A stretch of DNA of 43,693 nt from DASYHS01 sp035998295 (GCF_035998295.1 NZ_DASYHS010000142.1:1-43693), one strand, 5' to 3'. Shown: positions 15,241 to 24,406, counted from the stretch's first letter. The notes: generated by a model not told the origin, from the letters alone. Translations and numbers: made by a program.

Positions 15241-16383
15241 TTGGGTGCCGTCTACGACGTGATCGTCGCCGGGGTCGGAGCGTCGGGCAGCGCCGTGGCG
15301 TGCGAACTGGCGCGCCGCGGGTCGCGGGTGCTGGGCCTCGACCGCTTCTCCGTTCCCAACGACCGCAGCTCCCATCACGGGCTCACCCGCATCATCCGGC
15401 TCGCCTATTTCGAAGGGGCCGCCTACGTGCCCTTCGTGCGCCGGGCCCACGAGCTGTGGCGCCGGCTCGAGCGCGACACCGGAGAGAGCATCCTCACCGT
15501 GACCGGGTCGCTCGACGCCGGCCCTCCCGGCAGCGCCAACATCGAGAGCGCGGCCGCCTCCTGCCGCGTCAACGGGCTCGACCACGAGGTCCTCGACGGC
15601 GGCGCGATCGGCCGCCGCTTCCCGGGCTACGCGGTCCCGGCCGACTGGCGCGGCGTCTACCAGCCTGACGGCGGCTTCCTCGCCTCCGAGGCGGCGGTCG
15701 CCGCCCATGCAGGCCTGGCGCGGCGCTTCGGGGCGGAGATCCGGACCGGGGAGCGCGTCCTGGGCTGGGAGCCGAAGGGCGACGGCGTCGCCGTGCGCAC
15801 CGAGGCCGGGACCTACGAGGCCGGGCATCTGGTCGTCTCGGCCGGCCCCTGGGTCGCCGATCTCGTGCCGGAGCTGAAAAGGAATCTCGTGCCGCTGCGC
15901 CAGGTCGTCTGCTGGTTCGAGATCGCGGACCCGGACGCCTTCGCGCCGTCGCGCTTCCCGGTCTTCGTGGTCGAGAACGAGGAAGGGACCCAGTTCTACG
16001 GCTTCCCGGAATGGGGTGCGCCCGGCTTCAAGATCGGCTGCCACTACCATCTGCGCGAGGCGACGGACCCGGACGCGCTGGATCGGACCCTGCACGCCCG
16101 CGACGAGGACCTGCTGCGAAGCTGCGTCGCCCGGTTCTTCCCCGCCGCGAACGGCCGCGTGCTCGACCACCGGGCCTGCATCTACACCAACGCGCCGGAC
16201 GAGGACTTCGTCATCGACCGGCTGCCCGGCTTCCCCCAGGTGGTCGTCGCCTCGGCCTGTTCGGGCCACGGGTTCAAGTTCGCGCCGGCGGTCGGGGAGG
16301 CGGTCGCCGACCTGGTCGGGCAGGGCCGCTCCCGCCACGACCTCGACCGGTTCCGCCTGTCGCGCCTGCCGTCGCACGCCTGA
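15241..16383 (+). CDS. solA: Monomeric sarcosine oxidase / N-methyltryptophan oxidase-like flavoenzyme
   Basis: The 380-residue DAO-fold enzyme has an N-terminal FAD-binding motif GVGASGSAVACELARRG. Cys313 lies in RACIYTNAPDEDFVID, matching the motif whose Cys covalently binds FAD in monomeric sarcosine oxidases and MTOX. The C-terminal SACSGHGFKFAP is also conserved in that family. The reaction is oxidative demethylation of a secondary or tertiary amine (sarcosine, N-methyl amino acid), yielding formaldehyde and H2O2. The start is TTG 15241, supported by GGGAGGAA 7 bp upstream; no ATG fits. The symbol is given for the family, and the exact substrate is not certain. Confidence 0.82.
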   Translation: MGAVYDVIVAGVGASGSAVACELARRGSRVLGLDRFSVPNDRSSHHGLTRIIRLAYFEGAAYVPFVRRAHELWRRLERDTGESILTVTGSLDAGPPGSANIESAAASCRVNGLDHEVLDGGAIGRRFPGYAVPADWRGVYQPDGGFLASEAAVAAHAGLARRFGAEIRTGERVLGWEPKGDGVAVRTEAGTYEAGHLVVSAGPWVADLVPELKRNLVPLRQVVCWFEIADPDAFAPSRFPVFVVENEEGTQFYGFPEWGAPGFKIGCHYHLREATDPDALDRTLHARDEDLLRSCVARFFPAANGRVLDHRACIYTNAPDEDFVIDRLPGFPQVVVASACSGHGFKFAPAVGEAVADLVGQGRSRHDLDRFRLSRLPSHA

Positions 16384-16394
16384 CGGCGGCAGGC

Positions 16395-16946
16395 TCAGAT
16401 CCGCGTCGACAGCCAGATGGCGGCGCGCGAGCCGGCCTTGATCACGGTGCTCAGCAGGCGGTAGCCCGGCGTCAGCTCGGCCTCGTGGGCGAGGCCGATG
16501 TCGCGATGTTCGCCCTCCTCGGCGCGGAACCGCTCGATGTCGGCCTTGAGCTTTCCTTCCTCGGGGCCGAGGCGGGCGGCCTGCTCCTCGTAATGGCGGT
16601 CGATCACCTCCTCGACCGCGACCGTGCAGGCCATGGCCGCGCGCTCGCCCATCAGGGCCGTCGCGGCCCCCAGCGCGAAGCCGGCGGCGTGCCAGACCGG
16701 CTGGAGCAGGGTGGGGCGGACGCGGCGCTCGACGATCTCGGCCTCGAATGCCTGCAGATGCTCCAGCTCCTGGTCCTTCATGTGCCGGAGCAGCGGGCCG
16801 ATGCGGCTGCGGCCGAGCACGGCGATCTGGCCCTCGTAGATGCGCCGGGCGCCGTATTCGCCGGCATGGTCGACCCGGACCATGCGCGCGACCTCAGTCC
16901 GTGGCGGCGGGTCGCCGGGGAGGCCGGGAGGAAGGCCCCCGCTCAT
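16395..16946 (-). CDS. coq7: Coq7-type demethoxyubiquinone hydroxylase
   Basis: The 183-residue ferritin-like di-iron monooxygenase acts in the last hydroxylation of ubiquinone synthesis. The iron ligands are visible as Glu in DHAGEYGARRIYEGQ, ExxH in ELEHLQAF, Glu in VEEVIDRHYEEQ and ExxH in EEGEHRD. It is peripheral to the inner membrane, with a hydrophobic patch in the middle (PVWHAAGFALGAATALMG). Start ATG 16946 overlaps the dsbB stop (ATGA), so the two are translationally coupled. Presence of Coq7 rather than UbiF supports an alphaproteobacterial host. Confidence 0.93.
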   Translation of the reverse strand: MSGGLPPGLPGDPPPRTEVARMVRVDHAGEYGARRIYEGQIAVLGRSRIGPLLRHMKDQELEHLQAFEAEIVERRVRPTLLQPVWHAAGFALGAATALMGERAAMACTVAVEEVIDRHYEEQAARLGPEEGKLKADIERFRAEEGEHRDIGLAHEAELTPGYRLLSTVIKAGSRAAIWLSTRI

Positions 16947-17449
16947 CGGGCGGCCCGCCAGGACGCGGCGGCGAAGGCGAAGGCGGCGACGCCGAGCCCG
17001 GCCGCGATCAGGGCGTTCCAGCCCGCCATCGAGACGCCGAGCAGGGACCAGGCGACCTCGTCGCAGCGCGTCACCGGAGCGGCCAGAACCTGCGCGCGCA
17101 GGGCTTCGAGGCTGTCGGCGCTTCCCGTCACCCCGCAGCCCGAGGTTCCCGCCCACCAGTGCTGCTCGACGCCGACATGGAAGACGGCGACGCCGGCGCC
17201 GACCACGAGGGCGACCCCCATCAGCCCTATCAGCGCGGCACGTGCGCGGGCATTGCGGCCGACCGCCAGCGCCACCAGGCCGAGCGCGAGCACGGCCACA
17301 TAGGGCCAGCGCTGCCAGATGCACAGCACGCAGGGCTGGAGCCCGACGACGTACTGGAAGAACAGGGCGGCGAGCAGCGTGCCGGCGCTGGCCAGCATCA
17401 GCAGCAGCACGGGCAGCCGGGTCTCGGCGAGAGGGTGCGGGCGCGTCAT
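16943..17449 (-). CDS. dsbB: DsbB-family disulfide bond formation protein
   Basis: The 168-residue inner-membrane protein has four hydrophobic helices. The first periplasmic loop has the CxxC of QPCVLCIWQRWPY, and the second has a Cys pair (SGCGV ... VTRCDEVAWSLLG), the arrangement that passes electrons from DsbA to quinone. The start is taken as ATG 17449 (MTRPHPLAETR), giving the usual family length. An ATG at 17500 overlapping the upstream stop as TGATG would add 17 residues and cannot be excluded. It lies between a molybdenum hydroxylase gene and coq7. Linkage to coq7 makes sense because DsbB hands electrons to ubiquinone. Confidence 0.88.
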   Translation of the reverse strand: MTRPHPLAETRLPVLLLMLASAGTLLAALFFQYVVGLQPCVLCIWQRWPYVAVLALGLVALAVGRNARARAALIGLMGVALVVGAGVAVFHVGVEQHWWAGTSGCGVTGSADSLEALRAQVLAAPVTRCDEVAWSLLGVSMAGWNALIAAGLGVAAFAFAAASWRAAR

Positions 17450-17499
17450 GGCCCAGAGCATATAATGCAGCGCGCCGTCATGCGCCAGCGCCGTGCCCA

Positions 17500-19806
17500 T
17501 CAGCCCTGGCCGGCGGCCCGGATCCGGCGCCAGACCTTTTCGGACGTGGCGGGCATGTCGACATGCGTGACGCCGAACGGCGACAGGGCGTCGACGACCG
17601 CGTTGATCACGGCGGGGATGGCGCCGACCGTACCGGCCTCGCCCGCCCCCTTCACGCCCAGCGGATTGGCCCGCGTCGGCACCGGATGCATCGCGACGGC
17701 GATCTCGGGCAGGTCGACCGCGCGGGGCATCGCGTAGTCGGTGAAGGACCCGCTGAGCAACTGGCCCGATTCGGGGTCGTACACGACGGCCTCGAACAGC
17801 GCCTGCCCGACGCCCTGGGCGACGCCCCCGTGCATCTGGCCCTTGACCAGCATCGGGTTGATGGCGACGCCGACGTCGTCGACCACGAGGTAGGACATCA
17901 GCTCCGTGACGCCGGTTTCGGGGTCGACCTCCACTTCGCAGACGTGGCATCCGTTGGGGAAGGTCGGCCCGTGGGCGGCCGCGACGCTCCGGGCGCGCAG
18001 GGCCTCGGGATGGCGGGCGGCAAGCTCGTCCAGACGGATGGCGCGGTCGGTTCCCGCGACGGCGAAGGCGCCGTCCACGAACTCGATGTCGGCGGCGGCG
18101 GCCTCCAGCTCCTCGGCGGCGATCGCGATGCCCTGGGCGACGACGCTCCCGAGCGCGTCGATGACGGCGGTTCCGGCTGCCGCCGTCGTGCGCGAGCCGT
18201 AGGTCCCCACGCCCTCGCGCGCCGTATCGGTGTCGCCGGAGACGATGACGATCTCCCCGGCCGGCAGGCCCGTCGCCTCGGCCACGATCTGCCGGATCGC
18301 CGTGCCGTGCCCCTGCCCGGCGTCGGAGGAGCCGAGCGTGACGACCGCGCGGCCGCCTTCGAAGCGGATGTCCGCAAGCTCGCCCATCGGCCGGCCGACC
18401 GGGCCGCCCGCGATCTCAATGGGGCAGGAGAGGCCGATGCCGCGAAGCTTGCCGCGTCTCGACGCCTCCAGCCGGCGCGCCTCGAAGCCGGCCCAGTCCG
18501 AGAGGTCGAGCGCGCGGTCGAGGATGCCCGGGAAGTCGCCGCAGTCGTAGGTGAAGGCGAGGCCGGTGTCGTACGGCATCTCCTCCGGCCGGATCATGTT
18601 GCGGCGGCGCAGATCGACGCGATCGAAGCCCAGCGTCGCGGCCGCGTGGTCGATCAGGCGCTCGATCACGTAGGTCGCCTCCGGCCGGCCGGCGCCCCGG
18701 TAGGGCGCGGTCGGCTGGGTGTGCGTGTGGACGCCGCGGACGGCCACGTCGAAGCACGCGATCTTGTACATGCCGGCCAGCCCGCCGAGATTGGCCGTCG
18801 GGGAATGCGGCGCCATCACGCCCAGATACGCGCCCAGATTGGCGAGCGTGCGGACGCGCAGGCCCAGGAACCGGCCTTCGCGGTCGAGGGCGAGGGCGGC
18901 CGTCGTCAGGTTGTCCCGGCCGTGGTAGTCGGACAGCAGTGATTCCGACCGGCTCGCGACCCAGCGGACCGGCCGCCCGGTGCGCTTCGCCGCCCACAGC
19001 ACCAGCGCGTATTCGGGGTAGGGGGTGTTCTTCATCCCGAAGGAGCCGCCGCAATCCGGCGAGACCACCCGCAGCAGGGACGGGTCGATGCGCAGCATCT
19101 CGGCCGCGAGATGCCGGCGGACGAGGTTCGGCGTCTGGGTGCCGACGACGAGCTCGTACCGACCGGACGCGGGATCGTAGCGCCCGAGGGCGTTGCGCGG
19201 TTCGATGGGATTGGCCGAGACGCGGGAGATCCGCATCGTGAGCTCGACCACGTGGCCGGCCGTCCGGAAGGCGTCCTCGGCCGCGCCGGGGTCGCCGAGC
19301 GCGTGGAGGAAGGCGACGTTGCCGGGGACCTCGTCCCAGACCGCCGGGGCTCCCGGTGCGGTCGCCTGCGCGACGTCGGTTACCGCCTGGGATTCCTCGT
19401 AGTCGACGACGATCGCTTCGGCAGCATCCTCGGCCTGCGCGGCCGTTTCGGCCACCACCACCGCGACGCCGTCGCCGACGAAGCGGACCCGGTCCAGGGC
19501 GAGGACGCCGTGGGGAGGTATCGCCATGTCGGACCCGTCCGGCCGCCGGTACCTGAGCAGCGGGCGAAGCGTGCCGAGGCCGTCTTCGGCCGCGTCGCGC
19601 CCCGTCAGCACGGCGACCACGCCGGGCATGGCTTCGGCCTCGGAGGTGTCGATGGACAGGATACCGGCGGCGGCGTGGGGGGAGCGCAGGACGACCATGC
19701 GGGCCGTGCCTTCGGCCTCGACGTCCGCCCCGTACCGGCCCCCTCCGCGCAGGTGCCGCTCGTCCTCGTCGCGCCGCCGCGCCGTTCCGACCTCGCTCCC
19801 GGCCAT
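17500..19806 (-). CDS. Molybdenum hydroxylase large subunit (xanthine oxidase family, form II CoxL-like)
   Basis: The 768-residue protein has an N-terminal aldehyde oxidase/xanthine dehydrogenase a/b-hammerhead domain (to ~150) followed by the two molybdopterin-cytosine-dinucleotide-binding domains. The active-site loop PYRGAGR (368-374) is the form II type; the true CO dehydrogenase signature AYRCSFR is absent. The C-terminal VKGAGEAG carries the catalytic Glu. Such enzymes hydroxylate heteroaromatic rings or aldehydes using water. The usual FAD-binding (CoxM) and 2Fe-2S (CoxS) subunits are not encoded next to it. ATG 19806 follows GGAGCGGAGA. It probably belongs to the operon running down from dctP. 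Confidence 0.85.
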   Translation of the reverse strand: MAGSEVGTARRRDEDERHLRGGGRYGADVEAEGTARMVVLRSPHAAAGILSIDTSEAEAMPGVVAVLTGRDAAEDGLGTLRPLLRYRRPDGSDMAIPPHGVLALDRVRFVGDGVAVVVAETAAQAEDAAEAIVVDYEESQAVTDVAQATAPGAPAVWDEVPGNVAFLHALGDPGAAEDAFRTAGHVVELTMRISRVSANPIEPRNALGRYDPASGRYELVVGTQTPNLVRRHLAAEMLRIDPSLLRVVSPDCGGSFGMKNTPYPEYALVLWAAKRTGRPVRWVASRSESLLSDYHGRDNLTTAALALDREGRFLGLRVRTLANLGAYLGVMAPHSPTANLGGLAGMYKIACFDVAVRGVHTHTQPTAPYRGAGRPEATYVIERLIDHAAATLGFDRVDLRRRNMIRPEEMPYDTGLAFTYDCGDFPGILDRALDLSDWAGFEARRLEASRRGKLRGIGLSCPIEIAGGPVGRPMGELADIRFEGGRAVVTLGSSDAGQGHGTAIRQIVAEATGLPAGEIVIVSGDTDTAREGVGTYGSRTTAAAGTAVIDALGSVVAQGIAIAAEELEAAAADIEFVDGAFAVAGTDRAIRLDELAARHPEALRARSVAAAHGPTFPNGCHVCEVEVDPETGVTELMSYLVVDDVGVAINPMLVKGQMHGGVAQGVGQALFEAVVYDPESGQLLSGSFTDYAMPRAVDLPEIAVAMHPVPTRANPLGVKGAGEAGTVGAIPAVINAVVDALSPFGVTHVDMPATSEKVWRRIRAAGQG

Positions 19807-19832
19807 TCTCCGCTCCGTTCTCCCGGACGCCG

Positions 19833-20585
19833 TCACGACGCGTACAGGGCCCGTGGTTCGCCGTCCCGGGACCGGTCCGCCAGCTTGCGCGTGAAGTAGT
19901 TCCAGGAATGGGACACGTGGACCGGCTGCATGATCTGGCGGTGGCGCAGCGTGCGTTCGGACGGGTCCGGGAAGCTGCAGCGCAGGCCGGCGGCCTTCCC
20001 GGCCATGTGCGCGCGGCACGCGCGCTCCAGGAAGACACCGACGATCGCGGCGTGCTCGACGGAGGTGCCGCAGAAGGTCGCGCCGTGATTGGCCATCAGC
20101 ACGGCATGCGCCGTCGGGCCGAGGGCGCGGGCCAGGTCGGCGCCGAGTTCCACCGTGTTGACGAGAGCCGCGGTGCCGGCGTGCTTGGGCAGTTCGGCGA
20201 AGTAGTCCGCGTCGAGCGTGTAGGGCAGCAGCGGATCATCGGACGCGGAGAACAGGCAGGTGTGGAACGGGTGGGTATGGGCGACGACGGTGACGTCCGG
20301 CCGGGCGCGCAGGATCTCCGAGTGGATCGGCCATTCCGAATGGCGGCCGCCCTCGCCGGCGATCTGGACGCCGTCGAAGCCGAGCAGGACGAAGTCCGCC
20401 GGGCCGAGGATCTCGCCCAGGCCGAAGGCGTTGCGCTTGAGCCAGAAGCCGCGCCCCATCGGGTCCCTGAGCGACAGGTGGCCGAGGGTCATGTCGCCAT
20501 GCCCCTCCATCTCGAGGATGCGGGAGGCGACCGCCAGCTTTTCGAGCGCGTCGTCCGGCCATTCGGAACGGGGAACGGTGGTCAC
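19833..20585 (-). CDS. Class II aldolase/adducin-family protein
   Basis: The 250-residue protein has the fold of L-fuculose-phosphate aldolase. Zinc ligands are visible as HTH in VVAHTHPFHTCLF and the His of MANHGATFCG. The phosphate-binding Gly/Ser loop of sugar-phosphate aldolases is not obvious. This branch is often found as decarboxylases or aldolases acting on hydroxy acids in catabolic operons. The start is GTG 20585 preceded by GAGGTGAT; the longer frame to 20699 overlaps the previous gene and is not conserved-looking. It sits between the ThDP enzyme (49 bp) and the molybdenum hydroxylase (26 bp), consistent with one transcript. Confidence 0.82.
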   Translation of the reverse strand: MTTVPRSEWPDDALEKLAVASRILEMEGHGDMTLGHLSLRDPMGRGFWLKRNAFGLGEILGPADFVLLGFDGVQIAGEGGRHSEWPIHSEILRARPDVTVVAHTHPFHTCLFSASDDPLLPYTLDADYFAELPKHAGTAALVNTVELGADLARALGPTAHAVLMANHGATFCGTSVEHAAIVGVFLERACRAHMAGKAAGLRCSFPDPSERTLRHRQIMQPVHVSHSWNYFTRKLADRSRDGEPRALYAS

Positions 20586-20634
20586 GGCATCACCTCGGTC
20601 GGCAGTGTCTTGGGCAGTGTATTGGGCGGGGCGT

Positions 20635-22419
20635 TCACGAGGGCTTCCGGTTGAGGCTGGTCGCCATCGCCTTGGAGTAGCCGGGCTGGACGCGGGCATC
20701 GATCACGCAGACCCGTCCCTCCCCCACGAGGCGGGCGCCGGCCTCGACCGCACGGGCGAGGTCGAGGGGCGTCGAGACGGGGCCGATGGCGTCGGCGCCG
20801 TAGGAGCGCGCGAGGCCGGCGACGTCGATGGCGGGATCGGAGATCCGCTGGCCGATCCACTTGTTCTCGACCGGACGGCCGCGCTCGCGCGCCACCCGTT
20901 CCTGATGGACCTCGTCGTTGTAGAAGGAGCCGTTGTTGCAGACGACGACGAGCATCGGGATCCTGTAATGCGCGGCCGTCCAGATGGCCGAGGACGCCAT
21001 CACGAAGTCGCCGTCTCCGAGCACGGCCACCGGCAGGCGCGGCCCGCCCCGCAACGCGAGGGCCGCGCCGACCGCCATGCCCGGGCCCGATCCGAGCCCG
21101 CCGCCGCCGTCCCCGCCGAGATAGTCCAGCGGATGGCGGAAATGCCAGAGCGCGCCGTCCCAGCCGAGGGGGAGGCGCAGGAACGTCACCGCCGCGCCGC
21201 CGAGCCCCTTGCCCAGCGCGGCCGCGAGCCCGGGGATGTCCAGCGCCTCCTCCTCGGGCAGTGCGGCCGGAATCGGCGCGGTGGGGAAATCCTCCAGCGC
21301 CTCGGCCGGCACCTCGGCCAGCCCGAAGGCCGCGCAAAGTTCGCTCACGGCGGTGTCCGGGTCGCTGGCGAGATGGATGTCGACCGGCGCCAGCGCCTGG
21401 TGGTCCTTGCTCCAGCCGGAATGGTTGACATGGTCGATGGACGCCTGGACGACCGTCGCCTCGGCCGGCCCGGCCGCGCCGAAGGCCAGCTTGAGGCTGC
21501 CGGCGAGATCGATCCAGTCGAGGCTCAGGATCACGTCCGCCTCGCGCAGGGCCCCGAGCGCGTCCGCATCGAGGAAGTAGCCGGGGCTGGCGACGTGAAG
21601 GGGGTGGTCGGTCGGGAAGGCCGCGGCGGCCTTGAGATCGGTCGCGACCTTCGCCCCCAGGGCTTGCGCCAGGGCGATCCGGCGGCGCCACTGCGAAGCG
21701 CCCCGCGACCCCCGTCCGGCCAGGATGACGGGCGACCTGGCCTTCTCGAGCAGGCGGACCGTCTCGGCGACCGAACCGGCGCCCGGGCGCGACGGCTGGG
21801 GCGGGGTGAAGCGCCTGGGTTCCGGCAGCTCCGGCATCCCGTCCAGCTTGCCTTCCTGGACGGCCGCGTCCATGCAGACATAGGTGGGGCCGCAAGGGGC
21901 GGTGCGCGACAGGAGGTTCGCGCGCAGGATCGCCTCGACCGTCGCCGGGACCGATGCCGGCTGATCGTCCCATTTCACGAAGGGCCGGACCAGGGCCCCC
22001 TGGTCCTGCGCGGTGTGGATCCAGTCGATCCAGGGACGGCGCTTCGCGGCGTCGACGGGGCCCGTGGCACCCAGGACCAGGACCGGCATCCGGTCGACCC
22101 AGGCGTTGAATATCCCCATGGAGCCGTGCAGCAGGCCGACGTTGCTGTGCAGGATGACGGCCATCGGCTCGCCCGTCACCTTCGCGTAGCCATGCGCGAT
22201 CGCGACCGCATGCTCCTCGTGCAGGCACAGGATCATCTGGGGGTCGCGGTTGCCGTTCCAGTTCACGAGGCTGTCGTGGAGGCCCCGGAAGCTTGCCCCG
22301 GGATTCAAGGCGACGTAGCGCAGGCCGAGCCGCCGCAGCAGTTCGGCGATGACGTCGCTTCCCCAGACCGAGGCGTCCCCGCCCTGCGTCGGCCGTTCGA
22401 TGTCGTCGAGGTTGCTCAT
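20635..22419 (-). CDS. Thiamine diphosphate-dependent enzyme (benzoylformate decarboxylase/acetolactate synthase-like)
   Basis: The 594-residue protein has the three-domain POX/BFD layout. The N-terminal PYR domain carries the catalytic Glu in ILCLHEEHAVAIAHGYA, a central domain contains GRGSRGASQ, and the C-terminal PP domain has the Mg/ThDP motif GDGDFVMASSAIW...NN. The first residues of the active-site strand, LNPGASFRGLHD, are close to benzoylformate decarboxylase (NPG/S type). It likely decarboxylates or ligates a 2-oxo acid. ATG 22419 follows GGAGTGAAAG. It lies 85 bp after dctM in a TRAP operon, which suggests its substrate is derived from the imported acid. Confidence 0.85.
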   Translation of the reverse strand: MSNLDDIERPTQGGDASVWGSDVIAELLRRLGLRYVALNPGASFRGLHDSLVNWNGNRDPQMILCLHEEHAVAIAHGYAKVTGEPMAVILHSNVGLLHGSMGIFNAWVDRMPVLVLGATGPVDAAKRRPWIDWIHTAQDQGALVRPFVKWDDQPASVPATVEAILRANLLSRTAPCGPTYVCMDAAVQEGKLDGMPELPEPRRFTPPQPSRPGAGSVAETVRLLEKARSPVILAGRGSRGASQWRRRIALAQALGAKVATDLKAAAAFPTDHPLHVASPGYFLDADALGALREADVILSLDWIDLAGSLKLAFGAAGPAEATVVQASIDHVNHSGWSKDHQALAPVDIHLASDPDTAVSELCAAFGLAEVPAEALEDFPTAPIPAALPEEEALDIPGLAAALGKGLGGAAVTFLRLPLGWDGALWHFRHPLDYLGGDGGGGLGSGPGMAVGAALALRGGPRLPVAVLGDGDFVMASSAIWTAAHYRIPMLVVVCNNGSFYNDEVHQERVARERGRPVENKWIGQRISDPAIDVAGLARSYGADAIGPVSTPLDLARAVEAGARLVGEGRVCVIDARVQPGYSKAMATSLNRKPS

Positions 22420-22504
22420 CTTTCACTCCGGCGGCGGAGGACCTCCTGGGCGGACTTCGAGCGTCGCCCACCGGTCCGGCGGATGGATCGGATAGAAGTT
22501 CGGG

Positions 22505-23818
22505 TCAGTTGGAGAGGCTCGGGAGCCAGGTTCCCAATGCCGGGAAGAAAACGATCAGCGCGATCGCCAGGATCTGCATCAGCGTGAACGGCGCCGCGGC
22601 GAGGTAGACCTGGCGCATCGTCGTGCTCTCGGGGGCCACGCTCTTCATCGTGAACAGCAGGAGCCCGAACGGCGGCGTGGTCTGCCCCACCTCGAGGGCG
22701 ACCAGCATCAGCACCCCGAACCACACCGGCTCGATACCGACCTGGCGCACCAGGGGAATGAAGAAGGGCAGCGTTATCAGGATGATGCTCAGCGGGTCCA
22801 TCAGGCAGCCCAGGGCCAGCACGATCACCAGCATGCCCACCACGACCACCAGGGGGGTCAGGTCGAACTGGTTGAGCAGGGACAGGATGCCGCCGGTAGC
22901 ACCCGAGAACGCCAGGATCTGAGAGAAGGTGAGAGAGGCCGCGATGATGAAGAAGATGGTGACGGTGATCTTGCCGGTCTGAACGAGCGCCTTGTGGAGG
23001 CTCCGCCAGGTCAGGCAGCGGTAGCAGGCGGCGGCGACGGTGGCGCCGATCGCGCCCAGCGCCGCGGACTCGGTCGGGGTGGCGATGCCCGTCAGGATGC
23101 TGCCGACCACGACGACGAACAGCGACATCAGCGGCAGCACGTAGACCAGGAACGGCATCACCCTTTCCGACCAGCGCATCTTCGGGGTCGGGTAGGCGGG
23201 CGCCAGCGACGGGTCGATCGTGCAGCGCAGCACGATGTAGACGACGTAGAAGGCGGCGATCAGCAGCGCGGGCAGGATGCCGCCCAGAAGAATCCCCGTG
23301 ATCGAGATGCCCGACATGCTGCCGAGGAGCACGGCCATGGAGGAGGGAGGTATCAGCATCGCCAGGCCGCCGGACCCCAGGATCGGGCCGAGCGCCATGC
23401 CGGGGTGATAACCCCGGCGCGTCATCTCGGGCATCAGGGTGCCGCCGAGCAGGGCGGTGTTGGCCATCGACGATCCGGACAGGGCCGAGAAGACCGTGCC
23501 GCAGGAGACGGCGACGAGCGAGAGCCGGCCGGGGACGCGCGTGATCAGCCGGTCGATCGCATCGATGGCCCGGAATGCGACGCCGGTCTGGAACATGATC
23601 TCGCCCATCAGCACGAACATGGGAATGGGCGAGAGCGAGAAGTTGATCAGCCCCTCATAGGCGTTGCGCGCCATCTGGGCGAGGCCGGCCTCGCCGCCGA
23701 AGAAGACGACGGCGCCGACGATGTTCGCGCCGAAGAAGGCGAGGGCGACCGGAACTCCCAGGAACATGGGGGCCAGGACGGTCCCCATCAGGAGAAGGAA
23801 GGCGATCTGCCAGTCCAT
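22505..23818 (-). CDS. dctM: TRAP transporter large permease DctM
   Basis: The 437-residue membrane protein has about twelve hydrophobic segments. Typical DctM motifs are PIPMFVLMGEIMFQTG, SALSGSSMANTALLGG, GLAMLIPPSSMAV and ATPTESAALGAIG. It is the sodium-coupled transport subunit of a TRAP system and works with DctQ and the binding protein DctP encoded just upstream in the same direction. ATG 23818 is 12 bp after the dctQ stop. The C-terminus ends normally (GTWLPSLSN). Confidence 0.93.
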   Translation of the reverse strand: MDWQIAFLLLMGTVLAPMFLGVPVALAFFGANIVGAVVFFGGEAGLAQMARNAYEGLINFSLSPIPMFVLMGEIMFQTGVAFRAIDAIDRLITRVPGRLSLVAVSCGTVFSALSGSSMANTALLGGTLMPEMTRRGYHPGMALGPILGSGGLAMLIPPSSMAVLLGSMSGISITGILLGGILPALLIAAFYVVYIVLRCTIDPSLAPAYPTPKMRWSERVMPFLVYVLPLMSLFVVVVGSILTGIATPTESAALGAIGATVAAACYRCLTWRSLHKALVQTGKITVTIFFIIAASLTFSQILAFSGATGGILSLLNQFDLTPLVVVVGMLVIVLALGCLMDPLSIILITLPFFIPLVRQVGIEPVWFGVLMLVALEVGQTTPPFGLLLFTMKSVAPESTTMRQVYLAAAPFTLMQILAIALIVFFPALGTWLPSLSN

Positions 23819-23830
23819 GTGCCGTTCCGA

Positions 23831-24382
23831 TCAAACCGTCACTGTCTCGGTCGGTTTTCCGTCCGCGGGATCGTCCGGGGTCTTCTTGAGCTGTCTCAGG
23901 CACTCGATGGTGAAGAGGAGCGTGCCGCTCAGGATGACCGCGAACAGGATCCATTCCGGAAAGATGAAGTTCTTGTAGACCTGGGTGCCCGATGCGACCG
24001 CGTCGGCAAGGCCGATCCAGGCCGACACCGCGATCATGGCGGCGATCGCCACGCTGATGGCCCGGACGAGCCACAGGACGGTGCGCCTGTACCGCCCTTC
24101 GAGCTTCATCAGGAGAATGTCCACGGAGACGTGGGCGCCGCGCCGCATGGCCGGCGCGATCCCGATGAAGGTGAGCCCGAACAGGGCGTACTCGATCAGC
24201 TCGATCATTCCCTTGAGCCCGATATACCCGATGTTCCGAAGCAGGACGTCGAGGCCGATCACCAGGGCGATGATGCCGATGAGGATCCCCGGGACCAGTT
24301 CCAGGGCATCGAGAAATCGGTCGTAGATGCGCGAGATGATCGCCTCCCTCCGGCTTGGGCGACGCGGGGACGGTACCGGCAC
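23831..24382 (-). CDS. dctQ: TRAP transporter small permease DctQ
   Basis: The 183-residue protein has four hydrophobic helices and the DctQ motifs LRNIGYIGLKGMIELIEYALFGLTFIG and AMRRGAHVSVDIL. It stabilises DctM and contacts DctP. The start is odd: the only conventional codon in frame is GTG 24382, which lies inside a 12-bp hairpin and has no ribosome site. A strong GGAGGGAGG site lies inside the frame just before ATC codons at 24340/24337, where homologues would begin (IISRIYDRF). Either a non-standard start is used or the N-terminus is extended. Confidence 0.85.
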   Translation of the reverse strand: MPVPSPRRPSRREAIISRIYDRFLDALELVPGILIGIIALVIGLDVLLRNIGYIGLKGMIELIEYALFGLTFIGIAPAMRRGAHVSVDILLMKLEGRYRRTVLWLVRAISVAIAAMIAVSAWIGLADAVASGTQVYKNFIFPEWILFAVILSGTLLFTIECLRQLKKTPDDPADGKPTETVTV

Positions 24383-24399
24383 CGCATGGTGCCGGTACC
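24372..24399 (-). promoter_or_regulatory. Intercistronic hairpin between dctP and dctQ
   Basis: Arms GGTACCGGCACC and GGTGCCGGTACC pair perfectly over 12 bp around the 4-base loop GCAT (ATGC on the transcript), beginning 7 bp after the dctP stop codon. There is no T-run. Such hairpins commonly protect the 3' end of binding-protein mRNA so that DctP is made in excess over the permeases; that role here is inference. Confidence 0.7.
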
Positions 24400-24406
24400 C
24401 GGCGGC

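Noticed and set aside
17500..19806. Aerobic carbon monoxide dehydrogenase (coxL form I)
   Set aside because: The active-site loop is PYRGAGR rather than AYRCSFR, and the CoxM and CoxS subunits are absent.
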